A DNA stretch of 64,000 nucleotides from Nyssa sinensis (lineage: Eukaryota > Streptophyta > Magnoliopsida > Cornales > Nyssaceae). Made by a program: the position numbers and the translations under genes. Location of the stretch: contig CM018052.1 of the NCBI GenBank assembly GCA_008638375.1, forward strand, positions 27,672,045 through 27,736,044, in the 5' to 3' direction. The stretch's first letter is position 1. Each line of letters begins with the position of its first letter. The notes under the pieces were generated by a model. It saw only the letters and a program-made list of their open reading frames with translations. It did not search any database and was not told where the DNA came from. Of the stretch, positions 1 through 13,720 are shown piece after piece.

Positions 1-1087
1 GAGATTACGTCATTGTGTGCCGCATTCGAAGCATATTGGCATAGGGTGAATTCCTTGGACACATGGCGTGAGTTGAGCACGTGGTGCTATGCATTATGAG
101 GGTGTAGATCCTGTGGTGAAAAACCCAAAATTGGCCATTGCATTGGTTCCTGATCTATCGGGGGGCGGCCCGTAAAGGGAATTGGTACTCCGAACCATCG
201 GGGGAAGGCCCGTAAAGGAGACATGGGTGTGGCATCGAGTGCATGGGTGCGTCATGCATATTTTCATTGCATTGTGTTTGAGAACCATTTAGAGATAAAT
301 GTACACTTTGCACATGCCACGCCTTAGCTTTATTTCTTGCATTAGTATTACATTGTACCAGCAGTTGAGCTGATCCATTCGTGGGACATATATTACAGAT
401 GAGGATGCCCCAGCTACCTGAGATTTGATGACACCTTGATTAGACGAAGCATTTGGTGAAATTTGAATCATGGGACTTATGTTTTTGAAATGTAAGGGCT
501 TAAGCCCGAATGATCTATGAACAATGTAGTTAAGAGATGTATTTTATGTCTCCATATGTATTGATGGGAAATGATGCAAGTCTAGTCAATTCCGTTAAGG
601 TCGCTCCTTACTTTATTTCCTTCTTGTCTCGTAGAAAATTTGTATATTGTGAAAAGAATGTCAATGATATTGGTATAGTGTAACGAATTGGAAGTCGATG
701 ATTCTTAAGTTTAAGTATAGCTGTATATATGATGGATCGTATAATTAGACGATGTACGTTTAGATTCTGTGAGATTTGTGGCCATCGAGTGAGGATGGAT
801 TGTGACGTGTTTGTATATATTCATGATGTATTGTGATTATCAGGGGGAAAAAGGCTCGAAAAACAAAGGAGATTTTCTCAAAAATTTCTGAAAAGTTAAA
901 GGATTGTCAAGTGTGTAAAACACCTTGTTTATTATGAAAACAAGGGGCAAGGCCCTATGGATTGTACAGAATAGGGAGTTTGATTAGTGTTTGGAATGTC
1001 TTTGATTGTACTTTATTTCCTTATTATTTTATTTTCCTTTGTCTCGTTATTCGCGTCTCGGGTTCGCTGGAATTCGGAGCGTGACAT
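1..1087 (+). mobile_element. 3' part of a Gypsy-type LTR
   Basis: This stretch has no coding frame of note. It ends in TTCGGAGCGTGACA, the typical 3' end of long Gypsy (Tekay-like) LTRs, and immediately behind it a copia reverse-transcriptase frame begins. It contains two copies of a motif with GGCCCGTAAAGG near 167-217, as often seen in such LTRs. The 5' end lies outside the window, so length and target-site duplication cannot be judged. The family call rests on end structure only. Confidence 0.5.
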
Positions 1088-1291
1088 AGACAATTGTCAG
1101 ATGGTTCTTTTGTTTACTTGTTACTCTATGTTGATGACATGCTTATAACTGTCAAAAACATGTCAGAGATTGATAGTTTGAAGTCTCAGCTAATTAATGA
1201 GTGTGAGATGAAATATTTGGTTGCTAAAAAAAAGATTTTGGGTATGGAGATTCACGGGGACAAGAAGGCCAAAAAATTGTACTTGTCATAG
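1088..1291 (+). pseudogene. Ty1-copia reverse transcriptase fragment
   Basis: An open frame reads SDGSFVYLLLYVDDMLI, the catalytic YVDD motif region of Ty1-copia reverse transcriptase, followed by the usual KSQL...EMKYL...ILGMEI stretch. Only about 65 residues remain; the frame stops at 1289 and no RNase H or LTR follows. It is interrupted at its 5' side by the end of a Gypsy-type LTR, so it is probably the target that LTR inserted into. It is a relic with no function expected. Confidence 0.85.
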
Positions 1292-3864
1292 TAGAATGAC
1301 TTCGGATTGTGCTTCCTTTCAAATAAGGTAATAATCACTTCATGAACAATGTGAAGCTCATCATGAATTGGGTAAGTCCTTGATCCTACCAATGATACAA
1401 CTCTTGAAATCTCAAGCATATGTGCCACTTCATCTCGATCAACACAAATTTTATTTCCTATAATTTATGACACCACAGTGTGTGTGACCTCATCATATGA
1501 CACCATGTTTGCATAGAAAATATAAACAAGCTTAAGACAAGTTGTTCATCTAAAATCAAGTAAGTTAGACCATCATCTCAAAGAAAAGTTGGCGGGGATG
1601 AAGGTATCATCAAACACACCTTCCATAAATGTTCTTTCAAGAACCACCTTTTTCTTCATATGAAATGTATTGTATTTTGCCACAACTACTTCATCTATAA
1701 ATGTTTTAAGGTCAACTCTTGAAGTTTTATCATCTCTTCTAGCATTACCTTTCTTTGGAAAGATGTTTCTAAGAAAAAACTTTTTTTTTTTGTAGGGACT
1801 AAACTAAGTTTTCACCATTTTTAGTTCTCGTTTGGGTTTTTCAAGTTCAGAAAAAACTTGTACAATTGATTATCTAAGAAAAACACAAATATATGATTTA
1901 ATTAATAAAGTAACTGAGTTAAAAAAAATTAAAGTAATTATATATATGTTTTACTTAAAACATACTATAAGTAAAACACTTTAGCTCAGAACTCACTCAA
2001 AAACACAATTAGAAATAAACTTAACAATCATTATGCTTTTCGTGTTTAAGTGAACAAAATATCACAAACAATTATGGGAAGAGTTTAAGATAAGAAATTA
2101 AGGTACCCTACATTTCACCCAATTTTAGCTTTGTGATTAAACATACTAATTTTTCTCCCTCTAAATTTATTGTCCATCTTTATTGCGATAACACACTTTT
2201 ACTACATCTTTTAAAATTTTTGGGTTTCATAATATTTGAACTCTTCATTTAGGTTTTTTTTTTTTTTTCTTCTCTTGTTTTTGCCCTTAGGATTTTTGTT
2301 ATTCAATGTTTTATAGCTATCTTTTACTTTCCAAAAGATTTTTTTTTATTTTAAATACTCGAAGGAATAAAAATATACATCACAAAAAAGGAGTAGCTAA
2401 GGTAATTAATTTCAAATTATAGAATAGCCTCAACTTAGGTATATGACAATTTGACATGATTTGTGTAATTTTGGCATTTAGACATGAAGTCATAATCTAA
2501 TTATATAAAAGTGAGAAGAATCATGTATTTTCTTTAAAATCTCTTTCTCTCAATAAAATATTTGAAACAAAATAAAATAAAACTAATAATAATTTATTTA
2601 TATATATATATATATATTAAAAATAACTAGTCAAATAAAAAATATATATCATTTCGAGGTTTTGAAGAAAAAGTAGAAGACTTTACATTCTTTCCTGTCA
2701 GAACTTTACATAAGCAAAGACCTTCCTTGAGTTGAGAAGAAATTTTTATCACTTTTGTTTCAATGTTCTTGGGTTGGTTGTTAAAAAAAAATACTACTAG
2801 AGCACTAATTTGGAATCTTCAACCTTGGAATTGCTCTCACTACAAGTGTCTAATTTTATCACCCACACCATCTTAGATTTTACCTTCTCTACTTCTCTAT
2901 CTTAGCACTAAGATCTACGTGGGAAACTCTCTGAAGGAATAAAATAATCACCAAACTACAAAAACTCACTAGTAAAAAAGAACGAAGTACAAGTCCACAA
3001 AGCTCTCAACCACATGTAACTAACCTACCACCTTCAGTGATTTATCTGCTAATCCATTGGCAACTTCTCGTTATACTCTTCAACTTTGAATAGCTTTTTC
3101 TAGCTCCGACACTATCCACGATTAGTTGATCCACCACCATCCGCAATATGCAAGATCCATGCAACGGAAGTCCAAACTCTATCCCTTATATATGCTCATA
3201 CGTGTACTAACCTAACATTAGGTATATAGAATCAAGAACAAGGAATAACACATTGTAATAAAATGACTATATGAATAAAAATATAAAGTTAGCGATCTCT
3301 CAATATCTCTCTGTCTTCAAGAGGCTAGGGTTTTCATTATATGAAATATAATGCCCTATATATACTAAAAATTTAATGTATTAGACCTAAACCTAATTAG
3401 AAAAAGTTTGGTGCACAAAATTGACAAGTTCGCAACTGTGTGGAACAAAATCGCTGAAATGCGTTCGAATGAATACCCATATATTGTTCAAATGAAGCGA
3501 ATCGTTCAGATAGAGTAACCTTTCCATTTAGATGATAAAGCTACTATAATTCAAGTTTCAATTTTTTATTTTAATAAACACGAATTTTCGAAAAGACATT
3601 GGTTCATAAAAATTAAACTAGTTTAGAATCTTCCAAAACATTTTTCTATAAATGTATTAACTTATAGTCAAAACAGACTCACTTAAGGTCAAATTAACCA
3701 TAGTTAAATTTACTTCTAAACTTAAGTAAAATTCTAAGGTGTGTACCTAATGCAAAAATCCATGATATGCATGAATACATGCTTGTGAATTTGCATATTT
3801 TTTTAGACATTGACATAGTTGTGAGGTGTCTTGAGTCTTCACTTTATGACCAGCAGTAAAATAC
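1292..3864. other. Non-genic AT-rich stretch
   Basis: No convincing coding frame on either strand. There are long T and A runs, an (AT)n tract near 2600-2617 and repeat-like prose such as a TATATACTAAAA region near 3355. It may be decayed retrotransposon or LTR sequence, but I cannot identify ends or domains. Confidence 0.4.
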
Positions 3865-6214
3865 GTGACTAATAATTACTGTCTAAATAAATACAACATT
3901 TTAGAAAAAATTGACAACATAAATTATCTAGTTTTTCTAATAGACCTCTACCCGACCCAACTTGACCTATGTGCACCCTTATGGTGCAAACAAAGAGTTC
4001 CGTATTACCAAGTGAAGAAAGTAAGGTGGGATAAAAGAATATCAATGACATATAAGGTGCAATTCAATCTTCCACAAACAAATTCCACCTTAGATGAGCT
4101 ATCTAAGCTCTTTAATTCCAAAGGCTAACACATAATGACCTAGTCATCCTTTTATGCGCATATATAAATGGCTTTGCCCATTATGAATACTTTGTAAGAA
4201 GACTATATGACTGTAAGAGCACTAAGTAGCCTTACCCTTCTATCGATCAAAGACTCCTCTAGGCTTTAAAAATGCCATACTAACATTACGGTGGCAATGT
4301 AGGTGTGGTTGTTTATTTGATGTTACCACAACTTTCTCATTTAACAATGCCTATCAAAATTCATGAGGTGTTATTTTAAAAGTTTTCATAGAAATTGTAT
4401 TTAAAATGTGATCAGCTGTTAGTAAGGCTTCATCCCAAAAGCCTTTTCCTAATCTAGAATATGTTTACATAACATTAATAATTTCTATTAAGGTTTTATT
4501 TTTCCTTTCGGCTACACCATTTTGTTGTGGTGGATAAGGTGTTGTGACTTCATATATTATTCCTACATTCTCACAATATTGAAAAGTGATATTCACCATA
4601 TTGAAAAGTGATATTCACCTCCTCTATATGATGTAAAGCATTTTATTTTAGTGTTACATTGATTTTCAACTTCATTTTTTATAAATGATAAATTTATCTA
4701 ACACTTCATCCTTAATACTCAAAAGATACACATAACAATATTTAGAGTACACATTTATGAAAGTTGCACAATACTTTTTACCACCTCTAGTAGGGGGTAC
4801 TATGAATGTCACATATATCACTATACACTAATTGAAACAAAGATAATGTCTTTTCAATTTTAGAAAATGGTTGTCTAGTAATCTTTGTTTGCATGCATAC
4901 TTAACATTTTTCATTCATATCATTTTCATATCTAATAATTAAATTTAATTTAACCATGTTATCCATTTTTCTAGTATTCATGTGTCCTAAACGTCCATGC
5001 CACAAAGATAAACAATGAACAATATAAGCATAAATACTTATCTTATTATTAATATTGAGTTTAAAACATTCCCTCATACATATAGCTTTTCCCAACAAAG
5101 GTACCACTACTCTTATAACTATGCTTAAAACCATGCTTATTTAGAAGACTACCAGATGCTAAATTCTTCTCACTTTAGGTACATGATAGACATTTCAGAG
5201 GCTAAGAATTTTTCCAGATGTGAACTACAATTCTACTGTTCCTTTTCCCTTCACTTGGGCAATTAAAGAGTTTCCCATGTAGAGAACGATTCCTTCATCC
5301 ATAGGGTCATATGCAAAAAATAAATTTATGTACTTGTACACGTGCCTTGTTGCACCCCGAGTCTATCCACCAAGCACCATAATCTTCGAAGAGATTAACC
5401 TCATATATAACCGCTATGAATTTCTCCCTAGTAGTGCATCTTCTAGTTGTTTTTTTGGTAGAAACGACAATCCTTCTTGAAGTGACCTGGCTTATGATAG
5501 AAGAAACAAGTACCAATTTTCTTCTTATTATCATTAGTATCATTAGTAGAATATTTCCTCATCTTGTTACCTTGTTGGGCACTGTGAGGATGTTATTCTC
5601 TTTCTTGTCTTCCACTATATGGACCTTGGAAGCCTTTTACTCCTTGTGATCATCTCTTTTCTTAAGCTCTTCCTCTATTTTGAGGCGAGTCCCTAATTCC
5701 TCAAGAGATGGGTCCTCCTTTTTGTGTTTAAGAATTTTCTTATAATCCTTCCATGAAGGAGGTAATTTTTCAATGATAGTAGAAACTATAACATCTTCAT
5801 CTATGTTTAAAGTCTTGAGTTTACAGTGATTAAGAAGACATTTTAATTCATGTAATTATTCTATGACTAGTTTAGAGTCTTATCATTTTATAGTTGAAAA
5901 AGTTACTAATTAGAAATTTCTTACTTGTCGCATCCTTCTCTAGGAATTTGACCTCTAGTTTATCCCATAGTTCCTTGATAGTCTCCACATTTTGATATAA
6001 ATCGAACTAGGTGTTTGTCATTGCATTCAAGATATGTCCATGACATAGATAATTGTATGTCTCCCATTTAGTGAGCTATTGTGCTTGTGCAACAGTTTCG
6101 TTTTCTTGTTCCCCCATCTTTGGAGTGGTCAAGACATAGACAAGCTTCAAAGTTGTGAGAAGGAAGTACAACTTCCTTTGCCATCACAGGAAATCTTCAC
6201 TATCAAATCTGTCC
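3865..6214 (-). pseudogene. Decayed Ty1-copia polyprotein (gag to integrase)
   Basis: Read on the - strand, domains come in copia order with stops and frameshifts. They are: gag N-terminus KLDRFDSEDFL near 6214-6180; a zinc knuckle at 5509-5467 (CFFYHKPGHFKKDC, where the second Cys of CX2C is Tyr); the protease-side motif AWWIDSG near 5384-5361; the gag-pre-integrase motif LWHGRLGHMNTRKM near 5010-4968; and the integrase-core motif YPPQQNGVAERKNKT near 4545-4495. RT and RNase H are missing on this strand. It belongs with the LTR at 6591-7077. It cannot encode a working protein. Confidence 0.88.
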
Positions 6215-6590
6215 AATTTGACAAATGACTTTGTCATTTGTCGTAGTGATTTTGCTACAGAGTTGTCCACCATTCAGAATACTGATTTTATATTGTTGAA
6301 ACCAGCAAGGGGCTTTGTAGATGAATATAATAGAAGAATGGTTGCAGGAACTACATTGCAATATCAAATGCTTCAAGGCATGAAATGATCACTTTTTTAA
6401 AATCAGTATTTGCCCCCACAGATTCTGAACTGGTACACAATGGGAATTACCGCACATCTGAAGCCAAAATACAAAGAAGCTAAGCGAACTTGTATGCAAG
6501 TTGTGTATTTGAAAACAGTCTAAGAATCGCCCGTGATTGTATTTGTAGAGGCCTAGAATACATTTGTAGAGGCCTAAAATGTATTCTGAT

Positions 6591-7077
6591 ACTATAGATT
6601 AATAGAATACAAACAAAGGTTTTGATATAAACATGAAGAAACTAAGTATAGTAATTTTGAGAGCAAGAGAGGATAATAATTGTTGTAGAAAGTTATGTAT
6701 AATCCACATCTACGTGGCTTTTGATTCAAAGATGTGTCTATGAATAGACACCTCTTCTTTTGAATTGGTGTCTATTCATTCAAACTTATGTCTTTTCATA
6801 TTCACATGTGATTTTGTTCGCGTTTCACTGATTCTGCTTAGCTGTTCCACTCCCGCGCCCACGTCACAAGCATGCGGAGGGTGCTTTAGACCGTCTTGGG
6901 CAAGCCGATCCAGCTTCAAGGTGTAACTCATTAGCCAAGAAGTAAAGACTTCTACCACTTAAGAGTTTATATACTCTTTAAAATATTCTCTCTCATTTTT
7001 GATGTGGGACAAGTTCCATTAAATATTATTTCTTTTAAATTACTTTCTTTGATTCTTTATTTTGAAGATCTCCAACA
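6591..7077 (-). mobile_element. 5' LTR and primer-binding site of the copia relic
   Basis: On the - strand the LTR starts TGTTGGAGATCTTC at 7077 and contains a TATA-like AGAGTATATAAACTC near 6980. It ends about 6591, where TAGTATCAGAATACA (6590-6576) resembles the initiator-Met primer-binding site TTGGTATCAGAGC. The gag frame begins about 360 bp further on. The terminal CA of the LTR has decayed. The downstream LTR partner is not recognisable. Confidence 0.65.
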
Positions 7078-7572
7078 AATTAGAGAGTTGAAAGAATTTT
7101 ATGGAAATATATTTTTATTTAATTTTTCTTCCAAATTCCTATATAAATATTTTTATTGTAGAAGTCAAGATGGAATGTTTTTCCTGCAAAAATTGCTTTT
7201 GTCTATTTTGTGTATGTACCATTTTAAGGTTAGTCATGATTTCACAGGGAAGCTAGGATCAAATGCCCTTGAAAGCTAACTCTTTATGTTTTCATTGTTT
7301 TTATTTTTTATAATAATAAAAGTTTTAAAAATACTATATTTCGGGGCATTTTCATTCTCGAATAAATTCAAAATTTTGAAAACATAAAAACTTACTTTTG
7401 GTTATTTTTTAAAAAAGGCTATTTGAAAAAAAAAATTCAAAAACAATTCTCATAAAATGCCTTACCAAATGCTTTTAGACAATGATGACAAGGAGCTTAT
7501 ACATTTTTGTTCCTCAGTAACAACAAAATAAATAAAAATAATAACTTGAAGGCTCAAAACCTTTTCAATAAG

Positions 7573-7988
7573 TAGGGATGGCAATTTGTTCCGTTCTGTC
7601 GGAGATCTGTCCCTAATGGGATGGGTATAAATGTTCATAAACGGGGTTGGGACAAGACTTTTAAAACTCCTTCAAATTTAGGGTAGGGTCAGGAGATGAT
7701 CACCTCGTCTCGTTTATATATTAAAATTTTTTATTATCGATATATACACTATATTTATCAATAAAACATACTATATAAAATTATTTTTAAGATTTTCATA
7801 TCACACTCATATATATATATATTTGTATTAGTTAATTATTTTGGTAATAAAATTTTAATCTATCTACAAAAAAAAAGGTTTTAACTTATTTAAGAAAAAA
7901 ATAAATCGGGGTTCAGGGTGGGGTCGAGGGGGGAGAATATAAATGAAGCCGGGATTGAGAACCCGAACCCGCATTGTTGCCATTCTTA
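7573..7988. mobile_element. hAT-type MITE, family A, copy 1
   Basis: This 416 bp element has inverted ends TAGGGATGGCAA and (reverse complement of the right end) TAAGAATGGCAA. It is flanked by a perfect 8 bp target-site duplication TCAATAAG at 7565-7572 and 7989-7996, which is diagnostic of the hAT superfamily. GC-rich subterminal parts (GGGTTGGGACAAG, GGGGTCGAGGGGGGAG) enclose an AT-rich middle. There is no coding capacity. A second copy lies at 56860-57338. Confidence 0.88.
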
Positions 7989-8028
7989 TCAATAAGGAAT
8001 CAATAATGCTATAATTTCTTAAAATTTT

Positions 8029-8499
8029 GGGTAAATTACACTGACCTCTCGTGAGATTTTTAACAATTACAGAGATATTTCTTGAGGTTTATGAAATGAT
8101 ATTGACTTTCTATACTTTTACTGATAAACTACAAAGACCTCTCCTCTAGTCGTATCTTTTTTTATTACAAAAATGTCCCTTTCATTTTTTTTGACCTGTT
8201 AAATAATTTTTTCATTTTATATAAAAAAAATAAATTTAAGATAAATAACTTATATTTTTTTAGTTAAAGAAGATTTTAATTAATATTTATTTTGAAAATT
8301 AAAAAAAATTGGTTCAAAATTGAAAAAATACAAAAATAAATAAAATAAATGAAAGAGACATTTTTTTCATATTAAAAAAAATAAGGTTGAAGGGAGGTCT
8401 TTGTAGTTTGTCAGTAAAAATAGAAAAAATTAGTGTCATTTTAGAAACTTCAATCTCTGTAATTATAAAAATCTTAGAAAAAATCAGTGTAATTTATTC
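8029..8499. mobile_element. Mutator-like MITE with long inverted repeats
   Basis: This 471 bp fold-back element has imperfect terminal inverted repeats of about 190 bp: GGGTAAATTACACTGACC on the left against GAATAAATTACACTGATT read inward from the right. It is flanked by a perfect 9 bp duplication TAAAATTTT at 8020-8028 and 8500-8508. A 9 bp duplication plus long inverted repeats fits the Mutator superfamily. There is no coding frame. Confidence 0.85.
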
Positions 8500-8508
8500 T
8501 AAAATTTT

Positions 8509-9438
8509 TATAAAAGTATTTACCTAGGACCATGTTTGGATGACAGGATGAGAGAGTTGGATAAAATAAACTTTATCCTATCTTATGTTTGATGTCTTCA
8601 TTGGATTAGATGTCTATATCCTACGAAACATTTATATGGCAACCCAGTGGAATATAACTTATACCAAGGGGATGGAGGTATTTAAGTTATCCCATTTCAT
8701 TAGAATAAAAATAAAACGTTACATTATTAAAAAAAACTGCAACACCCTAGTCTAGAGAGACGAATTTGGGTGATTCTTAATAATAAAAAGACCATGAATT
8801 TTTTTGTTACCGCAAAAGTGAGAGACTGATATATTATGAAGTATAATCGTATTTTAAAATATTGTGATTATGCTTATTAAATTATGTAATTGATTTGTGA
8901 ATAAAGTTTTAATTTTATATATCTTATATGCATGTAATTAAAAAGAATATTTAAATAACTTTCAGAATTTTTTATTTTAAAGACAAAGAGAAAAATAATA
9001 CATAAAAAAAATAAAAATAATTATATCAATAGACTTCCAAACACAAAATTAAAATATTACACGTAAGTTTATATTCTGAATTCAATTATATTTTATCTCA
9101 TTTTGTCTTTTTTTTTATCTTTGGGAACTACTGCAACCAAGCATTTTAACGTCAATGAGTCAAAGATGTCGTTTTGAACATAAAACTTTAATTTTAAAAT
9201 ACGAGATATGTGTTTGATTTGTAATTAATTTTAATTTTTTTAATTTTTTTTAATTCAAATAAAATATCTAAATATATTTTTATAATTTTAAAATATTAAC
9301 TATAAAATTTTTTAAAAAATTATATCTACATTATTATGGAAGCAGCCGTAGAATCCGTGTCCTCGTATGCTTTCTTTCGAACTAAGCAGACAACTTGTGT
9401 GTTTGGCTGGCAAGAAAAGGGCAAAAATCAGAAAAACA
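8509..9438. other. Upstream region of DTD
   Basis: AT-rich, with no coding frame. A stretch at 8529-8650 (GACCATGTTTGGATGACAGG) looks like a MITE end, but I could not pair it with a second end. The 100 bp before the DTD start codon should hold the promoter and 5' UTR; no distinct TATA box stands out. Confidence 0.4.
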
Positions 9439-12400
9439 ATGAGGGCCGTAGTCCAGCGAGTGGCTTCCGCCAGCGTTGAGGTCTGAAGAATGAACTCTCT
9501 TTATCTCTAAAGTTCCTCTCTCTCTCTACCCATTTGCCTATCCTGCTTAACCGGCGCAAGATAGCACTTGCAGGTCGAAGGGCGCACCGTGTCGGCGATC
9601 GGGCCGGGGCTTCTCGTTCTCGTCGGCCTTCATGAGTCCGACGTTGACTCCGATGCTGACTACATGTAAAATTTTATATGAATGTTGATAATTTCCGTAT
9701 GAAACATAAAAAAAGTAATTATAATGAATATAATTGATAATTAATTGCGTAAATTTGTGCAGATGTCGAAAAGTATTGAACATGAGGTTATTCCCAAATG
9801 AAAAAACTGGAAAAACGTGGGACCAAAATGTAAACCCCCTTCTCTCTCTCTTTCTATATATATATATATATATATATATCTGTGTGTGTGTGTGTGTGTG
9901 TGTGACATTGTGCGCATAACATATGCTCGCACCAATACAAGACTCATTGTATTATAATATTTTCTCTAAGCATTCTATTTGATAAACTATAATTTTATAT
10001 GAATATTGCTTGTATTTGCAGGTAATTCAGAGGAACTATGGTGTTCTACTCGGTACTTGCAGATAATTTCTAATTAATTTTATTATTGATTATCTAAATC
10101 TATACTATATATTTGTGTCTTCGCAATGGCGGACCCAGATGTTATGTTTAGGGCGGCAAAAATATATATAGGGTGGCCTGTTATAGAAATATCAAAATTT
10201 TTTGAATGGGGGCAATTTCTAAATTATAAGAAAATTTTAGTAGGAAATTTTCATTTCTCAAAGGTATGGAGGGGCAGTGGCCCCCCTGGCCACCCCCCAA
10301 GTCCGCCATTGTGTCTTCAATTTGGTCTCTTAGTTGATCTCTCCCCTATTATAATTGAACAAGTACTTTAAAATGAATGGCATAATTGGATATTTTGTTA
10401 AAATAGTAAACAGGTGACTCACTATTGCCCCGCTCCCATGTATAAAAGAGTTAATGAGAAATTGATATTTAATTGTAGCGGCATTGTGTTGCTTCTGATG
10501 CTGTTTCTGTTACAGTGAGTCAGTTTACATTGTACGGAATTTTGAAGGGTAACAAGCCGGATTTTCATGTGACAATGTCACCTGAGAGAGCAAAGCCCTT
10601 CTACGCCTCCCTAGTTGATAAATTCCAGAAATCCTACAATTCTGATGCAATAAAAGGTAAATGTGCTTTTTATACTGTTTGCTTCTTTTCCTCCTTTCCT
10701 CAATGCGTTTATGAATTGCAGTGTATTGAATTTGAAATTATTTTTTCCTTGATACTACTGATAGGATGTTTTGTATATAACATAGCTAGCTAGCTAGCTT
10801 TTTTTGTATATTTTATTTTATATCATGGACTAAACAAAATCTTGTTGTTGCTGCCAAGCTAGTTACTAATAACATAGAGCTGGTCTATTTGTCGTCTATG
10901 GTTAAATATTTTTATTTGGACAATGGCATATGACCAACTAGAAGCTTGACAGATTATATTTGAGTAGTCCTGCTGGAATTGCCATAGGAAAGTGCTGTTT
11001 ATAGGGATGAAAAATGTTGTGGATATAAATTTTGTCTAGAAATGTCATAATAATTGACTTCTTTAAACTCTTTTACATTACTCTTTTATTTTGATAAATG
11101 AATAATCAACAAATCTCCCGGTGGGAGCACCCTCACTAGAAGTATGCAATATGAAGACTGTACAAGGCCACACTCTCATCTTACTCAAAAAACCCTAAAA
11201 AAGAGAAGAGTTTCCTGTAATTCAAAAAATAGAGGGAACTCAAAAAACTATATTTAATAGCAAATATAGATTTCTCAATGCTTCAAACGATCTTCTCTCC
11301 TTACTCAACTCAACAAAGTCTTATCTCAATATTTTGGAGTTGGCTACATGAATCCCGTCTTACCATTTTTTTCTAGTTAAGACCATTTTCAGAGCAAATT
11401 AGACATTGTCATATTTTTTTTAACTATCTCTACTAAAGTTAATTTTAGTTGCCCTTGCCCTCTAGCATGACCCTCAATATTAACCATGTTATTTTTCCTT
11501 ACCGGCTTTATTAGAAAGGATCTCCTCTACCTCTCAAGCCAAATATTCCACCATAGATATAAGGGAGCCACCTACCAAATCTCTTTAATCCTTCTTTTGA
11601 CCTTCACCCTTTCCAACTAGTTGGAGTCAACCTAGTTGAAATGGGCATCACCCGTGGGATGCCAAACAGAGTGAAAAGATGAACCCACAACTCCTTGGCC
11701 ATTGGACAGTATAACGACAAATAAGCAATTGATTTGTACCATTCCCTTTACTCATACAACATCAATTGGTGCCCCTTATGCAAGAAGAAGGAAGAAATGG
11801 TTGATCATCATCTTTTACATTGTAATTATGCTTGGAATATTTGGAGTTTTCTTTTTAGTATCTTTGGGTTCTCATAGGTGATGCCGGCTTAGGTTAAAGA
11901 GCTCTTTTTTAATTGGAGATGCAAAAAACTCAGAAAGGAGGTGAGAGTTGCTTGGAAAATGGTGCCCACGTGCCTTTTTGTAGTGTTTATGGAAAGAAAG
12001 AAATAAAAGAATTTTTGAAAGTGTAGAAGCTTCCTCTTGGTAATTTAAAGACATTTTTTTGAAAATCTTTTTCTTTTGGATTAAGGAAAAATACTCTATG
12101 TATTTAAATAGACTTATGGATTTTTTGAGGGATCTTACGCTTTAATTGATGTAGCCGGTCCCTTTTATTGTTCTTGGGGGTGCCTTTCTCGGGCCCCTGT
12201 TTCTTACATTTATATATCTATTTTACTTTTACCGATAAAAAAAAAAAAAAACAATCATCAATATCTTTTCAAGAATAGTTATTCATTTGAGAAAGCCACC
12301 TTAGGTGGGGTTATAGTGCACCACACCACCACCCAAGGCAAATCTTGACAACTATCTTCTTGAAGTGCCCTACAAAAAGACTTCACCTCAAGGAACACCC

Positions 12401-13684
12401 CCTTTAGAGACGACCCATCTAAGACCAAGGGTTGGGCATAAAAGAGAGCAATGAAATTAAGAATCTTTCCAACCTCCCAATCTTGCAGTTGTCTATGAAA
12501 AGAGATGGCCCCGAGCAAACTGTGGCGGATTTAGAAATTTTAGTTGAGGGAGCGAAATTGCATGTACTGAAATTTATGAAGGTTCGTAAAAATATATATA
12601 AAAAACTTTGGGGGTGGGGGTGGGGTGGGGGGTCCTATTTTGTTAAATTATTCAGTAAAAATTAATAGTAAAAAATATAATATCAAAATTTTTTGGGGGC
12701 CCTTTGTCCCTTCCTGGACTGCCTCTGCAAGCAAACCCACTTTCTAAGAACCCAGGTAGTCTACATCCGTTGCCTCGCAATCCACAATTATTCAAAAAAG
12801 TCTCAGAAAACTCAGACAAAGAGGATGCTATCCACGCCAATAATCCAACCAAAAATGGACTTGCTGCCTATACCCTACTTCAAACTTAACTTGTTTAGGC
12901 TATTCCTCTTTTCTTCAACTTATGCTCTTCCAAACTCCAACACCATAGAAATGCGAACCTCTTTGATCACCCCTCTCAGTACCATACTTGCCTTCAATCA
13001 CCCTACACCAAGGGCTCTCTTTCAAAACCATAACTCCAAAGTTGCTTACCCAGCAAGGCCTTGTCAAATAATCGAAAATTTCTAACACCCCTCTCCCCCC
13101 CCCCCCCCCCCCTCTCTGTGGCATGGGGGAGCAAACAAAATACCAATCAACTAATTGATATTTAAATTCATTCCCAATTTGTCGCCATAAAAACTTTCTT
13201 TGAAGCTTCTCTAAAATAACATCATTTTTATTTGAAGACAATATCGAATTTTGAAGGAAAAAGCTACACTTTACTCCTCTAGTGAGAAGAGAAAGGAAAG
13301 GCAAAATTTGAAGAGAAAGTAACTGAAAAAGAGAAAAAGAGTGGCCCAATGATACACTAGTCCTTTGCTAAGAAGCATAAACATAGATACGACACGACAT
13401 GGATATGTCAATATGAGATTTTTTTTTAAAAATAGGACACGGATATGTTGAGGATATGTTGAATAATATATATATATTTATATATATATATATATGATTA
13501 TGTAATCTAATTCTAACATTAAGTTTTCAAGACTACCTATCAAAAAATAATATTAATAATAAAAAACCCTATTTTATGACAAGTTTTATTGAATTGATTT
13601 GCTAAAAATTAATATAAATTTTTTAAAACTAATTTAGTGATATAAAATAAGTATATCAGTGAAGTATACAAATTAAATATATAA

Positions 13685-13720
<36 letters not shown>

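Larger units (their letters stand above)
11085..13355 (-). mobile_element. Degenerate LINE (L1-type), - strand, split by two later insertions
   Basis: Read on the - strand from about 13350: the reverse-transcriptase C-terminal region with LEKLQRKFLW and FKYQLVDWYFVCSP; then the zinc-binding (zf-RVT) part at 12518-12263 with QDWEVGKI, SLKGVFLEVKSF and PPKVAFSNE. It resumes at 11755-11480 with CCMSKGNG, CPMAKELWVHLFTLFG and LYLWWNIWLERNRRSF. The two parts are separated by a + strand LINE (11767-12250), and a hAT MITE (12521-12728) splits the zf region. Many stops are present. The 3' end is probably near 11085, where the - strand reads TTATCAAAATAAAA. It lies wholly in DTD intron 5. Confidence 0.82.

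Noticed and set aside
9734..9947. Open frames over the (TA)n(TG)n tract
   Set aside because: Only 9763-9829 is a DTD exon; the rest is microsatellite.
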